Assembly: GCA_963169325.1 (NCBI GenBank)
Contig: CAUJEY010000028.1
Coordinates: forward strand, 1 to 35,247
Length of the DNA: 35,247 bases
Source: Bacteroidota bacterium
Lineage (GTDB): Bacteria > Bacteroidota > Bacteroidia > Chitinophagales > Saprospiraceae
Direction: 5' to 3'
Below are positions 25,056 to 34,011 of the stretch, in pieces. A program made the position numbers and the translations under genes. Below the pieces are notes generated by a model. It was not told the origin of the DNA and made no database searches. It worked only from the letters and a program-made list of their open reading frames with translations. The first letter of the stretch is position 1. Each line of letters opens with the position of its first letter.

Positions 25056-26672
25056 CTACGGTACCACCGTATAATTCTCAAACGCAATCAGCGTCGAATA
25101 GCCCGCTCCCGAATCCTGCACCTGCGGTGTCCCCTTCAGTTTTTTGCTCAGCATTTGTACCAGGTTGGTACCGAAGGCGGTGCTGCCCTTGAGGTTGGGT
25201 GCGCCGGCCTTGCCCACGCCGTCGTCGGCTACTTTCAGGCAGAGCCGGCCGGCGTCGTCTTTCCAGAGCGCGATTTCCACGGTGCCGGCGCGTCCTTCGG
25301 GGAAGGCGTATTTGAGGGAATTGGTCACCAATTCGTTGATGATCAGGCCCAGCGGAACGGCGGTATCCACGTCGAGGCGGATGGGCTGGACGGCGTAGCG
25401 CATTTGCACGCGGCCGTCGTCGTGGTACCCGAAGGAGTCGAGCAGCGTATCGCCGAGTTGTTGCAGGTAGTCGGGCATATCCACTGCGGCGATGTTGTCG
25501 CCCATATACAATTTTTGGTGAATGAGGCTCATGGCATCTACGCGATTCTGGCCTTCGCGCACGGCGTCGAGGGCGGCTTCGTCGGTGATTTGGCGGCTTT
25601 GCAGGTGCAACAGGCTGGACAAAACCTGGAGGTTGTTTTTGACGCGGTGGTGGATTTCCTTGATCAGAAATTCCTTTTCCGCATTTCGTTTGCGCAGTTG
25701 CCGGGTGAGGCGGAAAAGTAGCCCACCACCGGCCAGGGCCAGTAACAACAACGTGGCGATGAGCCCGAAACGAATACGCGCATCCTGCAACGCTTGCTCC
25801 TGGGCAGCAATGGTGGACTCCTTTTTTTCGGTCTCGTAGCGGGTTTCCAGTTCGGCGATATGCCGGGTACGCTGGATGTTCAGCACGCTATCGTGGTGCT
25901 GTACGTACTGGCGTAACACCTGGATGGCGGCTCGGGAATTGCCCATGCCTTCGTGTATCGCGGATTCGATACTGAGCATTTCCTGATACTCGAAATCGCG
26001 ACCGAGTGCGGCGGCGAATTGGCGGGCATCCTGCGCGTACTTAAGGGCCGACGGGTACTGCTTTAGGTTGAGGGCATTGGTAGCCATATTGATATAAGCC
26101 CCCATGAGCCGGGTCGAATCTTGCGACTTTTGAGCCGTTTTCAGCGCTTGCTCAAACAGCGGGGTGGCCAGAGCGAACTGTCCTTGCGCTTCATAAATGT
26201 TTCCTAATTTGGAACGCGCGAAAGCAGCCTTATCTTCTCTTCCCAGTGCCTCGAATAGTGCGGCGCTTCGGTTGAACCAATAGGCACAGGAGTCGGTCTT
26301 TTCGAGCAAAAAGGCCATAACGCCCGCCATAAGGCAGATATTGGCCGTCGGGGAGGTGTCCTTGGCTAATTCGGCGTACCGTAGTGCCTGATGGATTTGT
26401 TCATCGGCTTTTTTATTGTTTTGTTGGCGTTGGTTGATCAGCCCCATATTGTAGTAAATGTTGGCCAGGGCGCTTTTGTCGTCCAACTTTTCTGCCAGAC
26501 GCAGGGCTCGCAGGTACAGATTCATGCTGGAGTCCGGGTAACCAGTAGTCACCAAGTCCGAAGCGGCATTCAACAAACTGTCCAGGCGGGCATCGCGTTG
26601 GGCGTGCAGTGTACCAACGACAGTGCAAAAAAGGGCAAACAGCAAGGGGCGGAGGAAATTGATTGAAGTCAT
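25056..26672 (-). CDS. TPR sensor histidine kinase, HisKA_2 type
   Basis: 538 aa. Signal peptide (LLFALFCTVVGTLHAQ), then a periplasmic TPR array (about 30-265; motifs such as ALANIYYNMGLINQ and AFARSKLGNIYEAQGQ). A coiled coil (about 265-300) and one transmembrane helix (about 302-321) follow. The kinase core has the HisKA_2 H-box FLIKEIHHRVKNNLQV (His342 the likely phosphate acceptor) and a HATPase_c domain with N-box LGLIINELVTNSLKYAF and G-box ADDGVGK. The GHKL domain ends near STAFGTNLVQML. The start codon overlaps the stop of the LytTR regulator gene by one base (TAATG on the minus strand), indicating translational coupling and a cognate pair. The periplasmic TPR domain probably senses an envelope partner; the signal is unknown. 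Confidence 0.92.
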   Translation of the reverse strand: MTSINFLRPLLFALFCTVVGTLHAQRDARLDSLLNAASDLVTTGYPDSSMNLYLRALRLAEKLDDKSALANIYYNMGLINQRQQNNKKADEQIHQALRYAELAKDTSPTANICLMAGVMAFLLEKTDSCAYWFNRSAALFEALGREDKAAFARSKLGNIYEAQGQFALATPLFEQALKTAQKSQDSTRLMGAYINMATNALNLKQYPSALKYAQDARQFAAALGRDFEYQEMLSIESAIHEGMGNSRAAIQVLRQYVQHHDSVLNIQRTRHIAELETRYETEKKESTIAAQEQALQDARIRFGLIATLLLLALAGGGLLFRLTRQLRKRNAEKEFLIKEIHHRVKNNLQVLSSLLHLQSRQITDEAALDAVREGQNRVDAMSLIHQKLYMGDNIAAVDMPDYLQQLGDTLLDSFGYHDDGRVQMRYAVQPIRLDVDTAVPLGLIINELVTNSLKYAFPEGRAGTVEIALWKDDAGRLCLKVADDGVGKAGAPNLKGSTAFGTNLVQMLSKKLKGTPQVQDSGAGYSTLIAFENYTVVP

Positions 26673-27412
26673 TATATTCGTTGCAAGCGGGAAATAATAT
26701 CGTTTTTAGATGCCTTGTTTATCGGAATTTGTTTTTTTCCAATGTACACATACAAATCCCCGATTTCTTCCACATGCGCCAGATTGACGATGTACGAGCG
26801 GTGTACCCGCATGAGTTCGGGTACACCGGCCAATGTTTCTCCAATCTGCTTGAGTGTTTGAGTAATCAAAATTTCTTTTCCGGCGGTCACCAGTTTGCAG
26901 TAATAATCATCCGCCTCCAGCCACAGAATATCCTGAAAAAACAGCCGAACCATCCGGTCCCTGGTTTTGATAAAAATACGGTCTTTAAACAGATAGGTTT
27001 GTTCCGTTTCCGGCGCTGGCGGAACAGGTGTGCCCGTTTCCGAAGCCCGGCTGATGGCTAATTCGATAGCATGTTTCAGGTCTTTGCCCCGAAAGGGTTT
27101 ACCCAAAAAAGCGGCGGGCAAGGTGGCTTTGGCGCGGGCGAAGGTAGCCTCATCGCTATTACTGGTGAGAAAAATAACCGGAATCGCGTGTTTTTCCAAT
27201 ATCTTTTTCGTCGTTTCAATACCATCTAAGGGGCCGTCCAACTGAATATCCATTAAAATAAGATCAGGCGCCTGCCGCTGCACTAATTCGAGCGCCTGCT
27301 CACCGCTGCTGCATTGGCCCGCAATGCCAAAACCCATCTCGATCAGCCGATCCTCCAGATCAGCCGCGATGATGGGTTCGTCTTCCACGATCAAAATGTT
27401 GATGTCTTCCAT
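26672..27412 (-). CDS. LytTR-family response regulator
   Basis: 246 aa. Receiver domain at about 4-120 with Asp11/Glu12, phospho-acceptor Asp55 in LILMDIQL, Thr in IFLTSN and Lys in FLGKPF, so all key residues are intact. A linker follows, then a LytTR DNA-binding domain at about 139-246 (DILWLEADDYYCKL, MRVHRSYIVNL, IPINKASKNDII). LytTR regulators bind promoter DNA through a beta-rich fold and often control surface or exported products in Bacteroidota. The gene is first in an operon with the histidine kinase and is transcribed away from the WD40-caspase gene. Its promoter must lie in 27413-27473 or within the caspase-gene remnant. Its targets are not visible from the sequence. Confidence 0.93.
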   Translation of the reverse strand: MEDINILIVEDEPIIAADLEDRLIEMGFGIAGQCSSGEQALELVQRQAPDLILMDIQLDGPLDGIETTKKILEKHAIPVIFLTSNSDEATFARAKATLPAAFLGKPFRGKDLKHAIELAISRASETGTPVPPAPETEQTYLFKDRIFIKTRDRMVRLFFQDILWLEADDYYCKLVTAGKEILITQTLKQIGETLAGVPELMRVHRSYIVNLAHVEEIGDLYVYIGKKQIPINKASKNDIISRLQRI

Positions 27413-27473
27413 TCAGGAGCTAAGATAGGCCGATTGGTTGACTTAAAGCGGGTGTTACGTTCAAGGCCCCCGT

Positions 27474-27665
27474 ATTGTTGGATACTAAGCGGCATATTCG
27501 ATGAAAGGGTTTGTACTGCGTATAGCGGCGACGCCGCGGAAGCGCGGGGCGGCTGTTTAAAAGAAAAATGCCGCTTGGAATGGGTTTACGTTGACGGGTA
27601 AAAAAAGTACCTTGCCGACGCTTGTGGAGGCGATTGTGGAGAAGGTGTCGGGGATGATTGAGTAA
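27474..27665 (+). pseudogene. Decayed 3' end of a caspase-WD40 gene
   Basis: This stretch matches the last roughly 60 codons of the intact gene that follows (30590-30772). Shared blocks are GCGGCATATTCGAT, AACGGCGACG/TAGCGGCGACG, TTGACGGG(T/G)AAAAAA and GAGG(C/G)GATTGTGGA..AGGTGT. The conserved products AAYS(M/I)KG and LTGKK...LVE.IV.(K/E)V.GM are readable. A frameshift near 27508 and an in-frame TAA near 27558 break the frame, and a second shift restores it before a terminal TAA at 27663. No upstream part of such a gene is present. It is a remnant of a tandem duplicate or a recombination scar. It ends 20 bp before the intact gene, so the latter's promoter probably lies within it. Confidence 0.8.
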
Positions 27666-27685
27666 TTCCTATCAAAATACAACCC

Positions 27686-30600
27686 ATGAAAAAAACACTT
27701 TTTAGTGCCCTGTTTTTGCTTGTCGCGGTTTTGCTGGAAGGGCAAACACCCGGGTTAATCATTCCGTTCGGGCACACGACCGGAATTGAATCGGCAGTGT
27801 TTTCTCCCGATGGCCAACTCATCCTCACGAGCGGGCAAGATGGTACGGCCAAACTTTGGGACTTAAAAGGCCGGTTGATTCGGACTTTCGCCGCAAAGGC
27901 GGCTGTCTTGGCCGTTGCCTTTTCACCCGACGGCAAGTCCGTACTGACGGGTAGTGTCGACCATACGGCTAAGCTGTGGGATATAAACGGCCAGGAACGG
28001 CAGTCTTTCAGTCACGACTACTGGGTCGAGGCAGTCGCCTTTTCGCCCGACGGCAAGACCATCCTGACGGGCTGCACCAATGGCACAGCCAAACTATGGG
28101 ACCTGAACGGTAAAACGTTACAGACTATCAATATCCAATCCGACGGTGGCACGTCTGTCCGCGCTGTAACCTTTTCGTCCGATGGCCACACCCTGCTGAT
28201 TGGCAGCGGAGATTTAGAAGGCAATAACGGCGCGGCTACCCTGTGGGATTTGTCGGGCAATAACCTTAAAACTTTTACGCGACGGGATGGAGAGATCAAT
28301 GCCGTAGCGTTTTCACCCGACGGTGAAACGGTGCTCACCGGCAACAAGTTTGGCATCAAACTTTGGGACCTGGCGGGCAACGAAAAGCAGGCCTTTACAG
28401 ACCAGAGCGAGAATGTGTCGACTGCCGCTTTTTCGCCCGACGGCACCACTATTCTGACAGGACACCGGGATGGTACGGCAAAACTCTGGGGCACAAAAAC
28501 CAGCGTGCCGTTGCAAACCTTCAAGGCCCATACGAAATGGATCACTGCTGTGGCTTTTTCACCCGCCGGCTCCGGCGATCCCCGGGGTGGAAAATACATC
28601 CTGACCGGCAGTGAAGACGGCACGGCCAAACTATGGACCCGCGCGGGCCGTGAAATTCAATCTTTCACAGGGTATACCCATAAGGTTGCTGACGCAGCCT
28701 TTTCACCCGACGGCAGGTACGTATTGACACGCAGCGAAGGAGCCTCCGGGACATTATCCTGGTCACTGACAGAAAGAGATGTCCGCCCTTTTGCAGGGCA
28801 AGTAAGCCCCGGAAGATTAGTTAGCTTTTTGGCTAATTCACCCGACAGGAAAACAAAATTAGTGTCCGACTTTTTTATCTATAAGGTGACGCTCCGGGAT
28901 ACGGCCGATAACATTATCCAAACTTTCCTGGGGCATAATGGCCATGTAGCGGCTGTTGGGTTTTCGCCCGACGGCAAAACAGTGCTGACGGGCAGTTCGG
29001 ACGGTACTGCAAAATTATGGAACCTGGGCGGCCAGGAACTGGCCACCCTCGTCGCCATCGACTCCTCCGACTGGGTCGTCACTACCCCCTCCGGCCTCTT
29101 CGACGCCTCGCCTGGCGCCATGCGACTCATGTACTTCGTGGTCGGTCTCGAAGTGATCGAACTCGAACAACTCAAACAGCGCTACTATGAACCCGGCTTG
29201 CTCTCCAAAGTCATGGGCTTCTCCGACGAACCCCTGCGCGAGGTGGAAGGCTTCGACTCGGTGGCATTGTATCCGACAATTCAACTCCAACTCGATACCT
29301 TAAAAAACAGACTCCAAATTCACCTCAGCCCCCGCAACGGCGGCGTAGGCAAGGTGAGCGTGTTCGTCAATGGCAAGGAGGTGCTGGAAGAAGCCAATCC
29401 GCCCAAAGGTTTTGATAAAGTGCGCGATACGGCCATAGTCATCAACCTGGAACAATACGCCCGTTACTTCCTGACCGACAGCCTGAACGAAGTGTTTGTA
29501 CGTGCCTACAACGCAGCCGGCTGGCTGAAAAGCGCGCCGCACAGCATGACGTACCGGCCAGTATTTGCCGGTGCAAAAGGCAACAATCAGGATGGCGGGG
29601 CCGCACCCGCCCGCCTGGATGGAGCGCCCAATTTGTTTATCCTGTCGGTGGGTACCGCCAACTACGCCGGCACAAAACTCGACCTGAAATTTGCCGGGAA
29701 AGACGCCCTGGACATGGCCGATGCTTTTCAGCAAATCGGCCGGCAATTGTTCATCCATACGCCGGGTAAGGTCATTTCTCATATATTAACCACCGACAAC
29801 AGCGCGTATCCCACCCCCACCAAAGCCAACATAAAACAAGCCTTTGAAGCCATCAAAAAGGAGGCCAAGGCAGCCGACATCTTGTTGGTGTACTTTTCCG
29901 GCCATGGCATCGCCAAAGGCGACGAGTTCTACTACCTTACGCAGGACATGAGCAGTTTTGAAGTCGAAATAGAGGGCAAAAACAGAACCGTTTCCAACAC
30001 CGAACTCACGCGCTGGATCAACGACATCCCCGCGCTCAAACAGGTGCTCATCCTCGATGCCTGCAATTCCGGTAAAGTAGTGGAAAGTTTCGCGCTTTCC
30101 CGGGGGCTCAATTCCTCCCAAATCCGCGCGCTGGAGCAACTGAAAGACCGCACGGGCATGTTCGTGCTCACGGGTTCGGCGGCCGACAAGGTCAGTTACG
30201 AAGCCGGGCAATTCGGCCAGGGCCTGCTGACGTACAGCCTCCTGGAGGGCATCAAAGGGGAGGTGCCCGACAAGTTCGGCCATGTAGACATCATGAAACT
30301 CTTTCGGTATGCCACTGATCGGGTGCCCGAATTAGCCAAGGGCATCGGCGGTATACAGACCCCCGTTCCGGTCGGGCCGCTGGGCAGAAGTTTTCCCATC
30401 GGGATCGCCGACAGTTCGGTACACATACCCATCGCTTCCGAAAAGCCGGTGTTTATCCGGAATACTTTTCAGGATGAAGAGCGCTTCGATGACGGGCTGG
30501 GGCTGACCAACGCGCTGAAAGACTATCTGCTCGACCAAACGGCACTTGGCAATGCCACTTTTATTTACGTGGATGTTTCCGAGTATGAAGCGGCATATTC

Positions 30601-30772
30601 GATAAAAGGGCTGTACCGCATTAACGGCGACGATGTGGAAGTGCGGGGGCGCTTGTTTAAAGGGAAAACGGCCGTTGGGCAGGAGTTTAAATTGACGGGA
30701 AAAAAGAATGACCTGCCGGGCTTGGTGGAGGGGATTGTGGATGAGGTGTTGGGGATGATGGACGGGCGCTGA
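27686..30772 (+). CDS. Exported WD40-repeat/caspase-family fusion protein with C-terminal TolB-like domain
   Basis: 1028 aa. It begins with a signal peptide (MKKTLFSALFLLVAVLLEGQ). About nine WD40-type repeats span 29-447 (pattern AFSPDG..VLTGS.DGTAKLWDL), the eighth degenerate. A linker typical of WD40-caspase fusions follows (DWVVTTPSGLFDASPGAM, about 462-520), then a beta-rich segment (540-625) and a caspase-family C14 domain at about 648-900. The catalytic His740 (VYFSGHG) and Cys793 (LILDACNSG) are present. The last about 100 residues (NALKDYLLDQTA...YSIKGLYRINGDDVEVRGRL) resemble the TolB-N/FlgO-like domain. Unusually for this class it carries an export signal, so it should act in the periplasm or at the surface. 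Activation through the WD40 propeller is plausible; substrates are unknown. A decayed homologous tail lies just upstream. Confidence 0.92.
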   Translation: MKKTLFSALFLLVAVLLEGQTPGLIIPFGHTTGIESAVFSPDGQLILTSGQDGTAKLWDLKGRLIRTFAAKAAVLAVAFSPDGKSVLTGSVDHTAKLWDINGQERQSFSHDYWVEAVAFSPDGKTILTGCTNGTAKLWDLNGKTLQTINIQSDGGTSVRAVTFSSDGHTLLIGSGDLEGNNGAATLWDLSGNNLKTFTRRDGEINAVAFSPDGETVLTGNKFGIKLWDLAGNEKQAFTDQSENVSTAAFSPDGTTILTGHRDGTAKLWGTKTSVPLQTFKAHTKWITAVAFSPAGSGDPRGGKYILTGSEDGTAKLWTRAGREIQSFTGYTHKVADAAFSPDGRYVLTRSEGASGTLSWSLTERDVRPFAGQVSPGRLVSFLANSPDRKTKLVSDFFIYKVTLRDTADNIIQTFLGHNGHVAAVGFSPDGKTVLTGSSDGTAKLWNLGGQELATLVAIDSSDWVVTTPSGLFDASPGAMRLMYFVVGLEVIELEQLKQRYYEPGLLSKVMGFSDEPLREVEGFDSVALYPTIQLQLDTLKNRLQIHLSPRNGGVGKVSVFVNGKEVLEEANPPKGFDKVRDTAIVINLEQYARYFLTDSLNEVFVRAYNAAGWLKSAPHSMTYRPVFAGAKGNNQDGGAAPARLDGAPNLFILSVGTANYAGTKLDLKFAGKDALDMADAFQQIGRQLFIHTPGKVISHILTTDNSAYPTPTKANIKQAFEAIKKEAKAADILLVYFSGHGIAKGDEFYYLTQDMSSFEVEIEGKNRTVSNTELTRWINDIPALKQVLILDACNSGKVVESFALSRGLNSSQIRALEQLKDRTGMFVLTGSAADKVSYEAGQFGQGLLTYSLLEGIKGEVPDKFGHVDIMKLFRYATDRVPELAKGIGGIQTPVPVGPLGRSFPIGIADSSVHIPIASEKPVFIRNTFQDEERFDDGLGLTNALKDYLLDQTALGNATFIYVDVSEYEAAYSIKGLYRINGDDVEVRGRLFKGKTAVGQEFKLTGKKNDLPGLVEGIVDEVLGMMDGR

Positions 30773-30789
30773 ACGCGCCCCTACTTCCC

Positions 30790-31071
30790 CATAGCCATCA
30801 ACTTAATACTACTTTTGCCACGTTAGATCAGTTCCCTCCCTTTGGTCGGGATGACAGCTATCTGGGTTTAAATTTTCCGTCGGATTTCTCGCTGCGCTCG
30901 AAATTTCCCGGGAACCCTTGGCCTAACCGCTTTTGTAATGCCAGGCGTATCTGTAAAATTTCGAGCGCCGCGATAAATCCGACGGAAAATTACGCTCGCG
31001 CGAGCTGTCATGTCGACTGAAAGGAGACATCTGATTTATCGTGGCAAAGTAGTATTAAGTTGATGGCTATG
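30790..31071. mobile_element. 282-bp MITE-like long palindrome between convergent genes
   Basis: The two halves are reverse complements over most of their length. The outer arms (CATAGCCATCAACTTAATAC at 30790 and its complement ending at 31071) pair for about 40 bp. Further inward, ATGACAGCT, AATTTTCCGTCGGATTT and CGCTCGAAATTT pair with their complements on the right side. The unpaired centre is about 40 bp. The element fills the gap between the WD40-caspase stop (30772) and the stop of the convergent gene (31074). No open reading frame lies inside. It is either a non-autonomous mobile repeat or a very large bidirectional terminator. Confidence 0.75.
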
Positions 31072-31073
31072 CA

Positions 31074-32162
31074 CTACTTCCCGCTCCCCAGCAAATTAAA
31101 CGACAACCCCACAAAATAACCCAGTTCGTACCGCGGCGCGGTTTTCAGCAGGCTGGCATCGGCCTCAAACAGATCGCCTTCCGAATAGCCGTCGCTGAGG
31201 TGTTGCACTTTGCCGCCCAGGAGCCCGGCGCTGAACACGATACGTTCGCCGCGACCGAGCACCAGGCTGGGGCCCAGAAAAAAAGCCAGCGATTCGAGTC
31301 CGCCGCCGTCGCCCAATGGGATACCCACCCCGAACGAGCCGCCGAAGGACACTGATCCGCGGCCCTGGCGGTAAAAATGCACGGAGGAGGTCAGATAGGG
31401 CGTAAATGCGTCTTTCGAACTACTGCTGATGATGCTGTCGCGCACGAAATAATCCTTGGGGCGTTGAAAAAACTGCCCGAAGTTGAGGCCCAGGCTGGCA
31501 TTGATCTGGAATCCGCCGTACACGCTCAGCTGGATCGGGGCCACCTGTTTGGTTACCGCGCCGGGAGTTTTTACGGAGTCTATCGGGGTGAGAATCAGTT
31601 GAAGGCTCAGGTTGTCGCCTTCAGCCGTATGGCGGTATGTTTTGGAAAAATCATTTTCCTGGATGATCAGGTAGTCGGTGCGCAAGTGCGCCAGCGTTTC
31701 CAGGTCGAGGCTTTTGATTTCAGGCAGTTTGGCTTCCAGCATGGCGATATTCTGCTGATAGGTTGCCAGATTTTGCTCCGGGTTTTTTATCTTTTTATTG
31801 GCTATGGCACGAAAGGTGCCGATGGTATTGCCGGTAAAATCGAATTTGGGGTCCTGTATCGCTACGAGCAAACCTTTCAGTTCGTCCACTTTCCCCGCGT
31901 ATTGTGCCGTGTAGGTTTCGTATTCCTGTTGCAGCCCCGACAATTGCCCCCGGGCATCGGTTTTTTTGATCACGGCGCTGAGGTCGAGTTTTTTAGGGTC
32001 GCTTTCGTCGAATATGCGTAACATATATTCCTGCGACAGCTGTTTGATCTGCCGGGGCGCGAGTTGCGGATTGTAGCGGAGGTTCTGTATCTCTATGGCG
32101 ACGAACGATTGTATCTGCTGGGCTTCCAGGGCAGTCTGCATTTTGGTATTCATCTCGTTCAT
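31074..32162 (-). CDS. Putative outer-membrane beta-barrel protein with helical N-terminus, no visible signal peptide
   Basis: 362 aa. Residues about 1-175 are helical with heptad-like stretches (LSGLQQEYETYTAQYAGKV, LATYQQNIAMLEAKLPEI). Residues about 200-362 alternate hydrophobic and polar positions with many glycines (LSVYGGFQINASLGLNFG, FYRQGRGSVSFGGSFG, LAFFLGPSLVLGRG) and end in ELGYFVGLSFNLLGSGK, as in outer-membrane beta-barrels. The N-terminus (MNEMNTKMQTALEAQQ) is not a signal peptide, and a stop codon lies in frame 36 bp upstream, so the frame cannot be extended to one. Either the gene has lost its 5' end, or a frameshift separates it from a signal sequence, or it is not exported. 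It is convergent with the WD40-caspase gene and divergent from the metalloprotease gene. The family was not recognised. Confidence 0.7.
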   Translation of the reverse strand: MNEMNTKMQTALEAQQIQSFVAIEIQNLRYNPQLAPRQIKQLSQEYMLRIFDESDPKKLDLSAVIKKTDARGQLSGLQQEYETYTAQYAGKVDELKGLLVAIQDPKFDFTGNTIGTFRAIANKKIKNPEQNLATYQQNIAMLEAKLPEIKSLDLETLAHLRTDYLIIQENDFSKTYRHTAEGDNLSLQLILTPIDSVKTPGAVTKQVAPIQLSVYGGFQINASLGLNFGQFFQRPKDYFVRDSIISSSSKDAFTPYLTSSVHFYRQGRGSVSFGGSFGVGIPLGDGGGLESLAFFLGPSLVLGRGERIVFSAGLLGGKVQHLSDGYSEGDLFEADASLLKTAPRYELGYFVGLSFNLLGSGK

Positions 32163-32288
32163 TTCGGTATCAGGGGCAGTAAAATATGTAAACGTTGCAT
32201 TTCAAATGATTCTGGGTAAATGTAGCGCATGTATGTGGTTGCCTTGTTATGTTTACCGTGTTTATTGGAACATTCAATACAACTTTAG

Positions 32289-33983
32289 ATGAAAACATTC
32301 CTGATGAGTATCGGCCTTGTCGCGGGCCTTCTTACGGGCGCAGCCGCCCAAATCCGCAGTATCGGTACGCAGCCCCTCGGCGGCGACCCCAATGCGCCGC
32401 AAACGGCGGCGGACAAAATGGCAAATACCCCAAAATACCAAAAAGCCCTGAAAGTGTTTGACCGCCTGGTAGAAGCCCGGGGCGACTTTCGCCTGCCGGT
32501 GCCCGAATTCGTGATGCTTAAAGGCAAAGGAAACGGGCGTGCAGCGTTCATGGACTATGAAAAAAATGAAGTCCAACTGGATGAAAATGCCTATAATGCC
32601 TGTATCGAATCCGGCTTCGACACCGCCGGCTTAGCCTTCCTGATCGGCCACGAACTGACGCACTACTATGAAAAACACGGCTGGAGAGACGGTTTCGCAA
32701 AAGAATACGGCGATTTGCCGATCGGTTTGAAAATTAACAAAATGGTAGACAAAGTAGCCAATGAAACGGAAGCCGACTACTTAGGCGGTTTTCTGGCCTA
32801 CTCGGCGGGATACGGTTTGTTTGAAAAAGGCCCCGAACTGATTGAACATATATACAAGGCTTACGGCTGGGGAACCGAATCGGCAAATTACCCTTCTTTG
32901 TCCGATCGCCAGGCATTGATCGGACGGACTAACATAAAACTCCAATACCTCGTGGAGGTGTTCGAAATGGCCAACCTGCTCACGGCCATCGGCCACTACG
33001 AAGAGGCGTATGAATACTATCGTTACGTGGCGATCCGGTATCAAAGCCGGGAAATTTACAACAATCTGGGCGTCGCCAAAGTGCTGGAAGCGATGGATCA
33101 TTTCGAAAATAATGAATTGGTGTACAGGTACCCGGTCCAGCTCGATCTGAGTTTGTCGGGGGGCTCCAAAGGCTCCGGCGCCGGGGAGATCAACCGCGAT
33201 ACCCTGCTCTTGCAGGCCCTCCTGCAATTCGACGCCGCCATCAGCCTCGACCCTAACTATGCGCCGGCTCACCTCAACAAAGCCTGTGCCTACGCGTTAC
33301 TCGGCGACATGACGCGCGCCCGCTTTTACGCCGCCGAAGAAGCCCGGGCAGCAGCCCGGAAAAATAACAGGTATCCCAAAACAGCCGTGGATGCAGACGT
33401 ACTGCTCGGAATCCTGGAAGCAAAAAGCGGTAATAAAGACAACGCGAAAAAAATATTCGAGGCCGCGGCCAAAGACTCGAGCGCATTGGCGGCCATCAAC
33501 CTGAAAATACTCAACGAGGCCCCCCTCCCCAAAGCGCCTCCTGAAAAACTCGGGCTGAAAGCCGAAACGATCGACGGGCTGAAAATGAGCGACGTTTCGC
33601 ACCCCTCCGACAACGACCTTTGCCCAAAATTCGATGATCAAAAAGCCATTCAACTCACCAGTGACCTGATGTTTGCACAAAACCCGGCGCCGGGCGCCAA
33701 TTCAAAATCGAAGGTTTACATTTGTATCAACGCCCTCAATGAGGCCCGGAACAAAGACCCCATGACGATTTTTCATTTCACTAACCCCGATAATACGGGC
33801 AAAACCGCCAAAAATATCGCTTTGGGCGCCGCGCGTGAGGAAATTGTCAAAGCCTACGGCGAAGCCCCGAAAACTATCGAATCGCCCATTGGACAACTGA
33901 TGGTGTACAGTAAAATAATCTTCATTTTGCAAAATAATAGGTTGGTGCGTTGGATCAATTATACGACCAGAGGTTCCTGCTAA
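32289..33983 (+). CDS. Exported M48-like metalloprotease with TPR repeats
   Basis: 564 aa. Signal peptide (MKTFLMSIGLVAGLLTGAAAQ). The protease part (about 45-215) has HELTH at 121-125, the zinc-binding HExxH, and ETEADYLGGFLAY at 159-171, where Glu161 of the EAD motif is the expected third ligand, as in M48 (Oma1/BepA-like) peptidases. TPR-like helices follow (about 225-415; AIGHYEEAYEYYRYVAIRY, LDPNYAPAHLNKACAYALLGD), a combination also seen in BepA-type periplasmic quality-control proteases. The C-terminal about 60 residues (GAAREEIVKAYGEAPKTIE) resemble a BamE/SmpA-like fold, which is tentative. The gene is 28 bp upstream of the FecR-like gene and probably forms an operon with it. Envelope proteolysis or chaperoning is inferred. 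Confidence 0.85.
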   Translation: MKTFLMSIGLVAGLLTGAAAQIRSIGTQPLGGDPNAPQTAADKMANTPKYQKALKVFDRLVEARGDFRLPVPEFVMLKGKGNGRAAFMDYEKNEVQLDENAYNACIESGFDTAGLAFLIGHELTHYYEKHGWRDGFAKEYGDLPIGLKINKMVDKVANETEADYLGGFLAYSAGYGLFEKGPELIEHIYKAYGWGTESANYPSLSDRQALIGRTNIKLQYLVEVFEMANLLTAIGHYEEAYEYYRYVAIRYQSREIYNNLGVAKVLEAMDHFENNELVYRYPVQLDLSLSGGSKGSGAGEINRDTLLLQALLQFDAAISLDPNYAPAHLNKACAYALLGDMTRARFYAAEEARAAARKNNRYPKTAVDADVLLGILEAKSGNKDNAKKIFEAAAKDSSALAAINLKILNEAPLPKAPPEKLGLKAETIDGLKMSDVSHPSDNDLCPKFDDQKAIQLTSDLMFAQNPAPGANSKSKVYICINALNEARNKDPMTIFHFTNPDNTGKTAKNIALGAAREEIVKAYGEAPKTIESPIGQLMVYSKIIFILQNNRLVRWINYTTRGSC

Positions 33984-34011
33984 AATAACTATTTGAAAAT
34001 CAATTTTAACT

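Noticed and set aside
24350-25192. 280-codon plus-strand frame across the cytochrome-like gene and an inverted repeat
   Set aside because: It crosses an intergenic palindrome, is antisense to a lipoprotein with lipobox and CxxCH, and has no recognisable domain.
30790-31071. CRISPR-like or riboswitch reading of the repeat-rich gap
   Set aside because: There are no evenly spaced direct repeats with unique spacers, and no conserved riboswitch core is visible. The structure is one inverted repeat.
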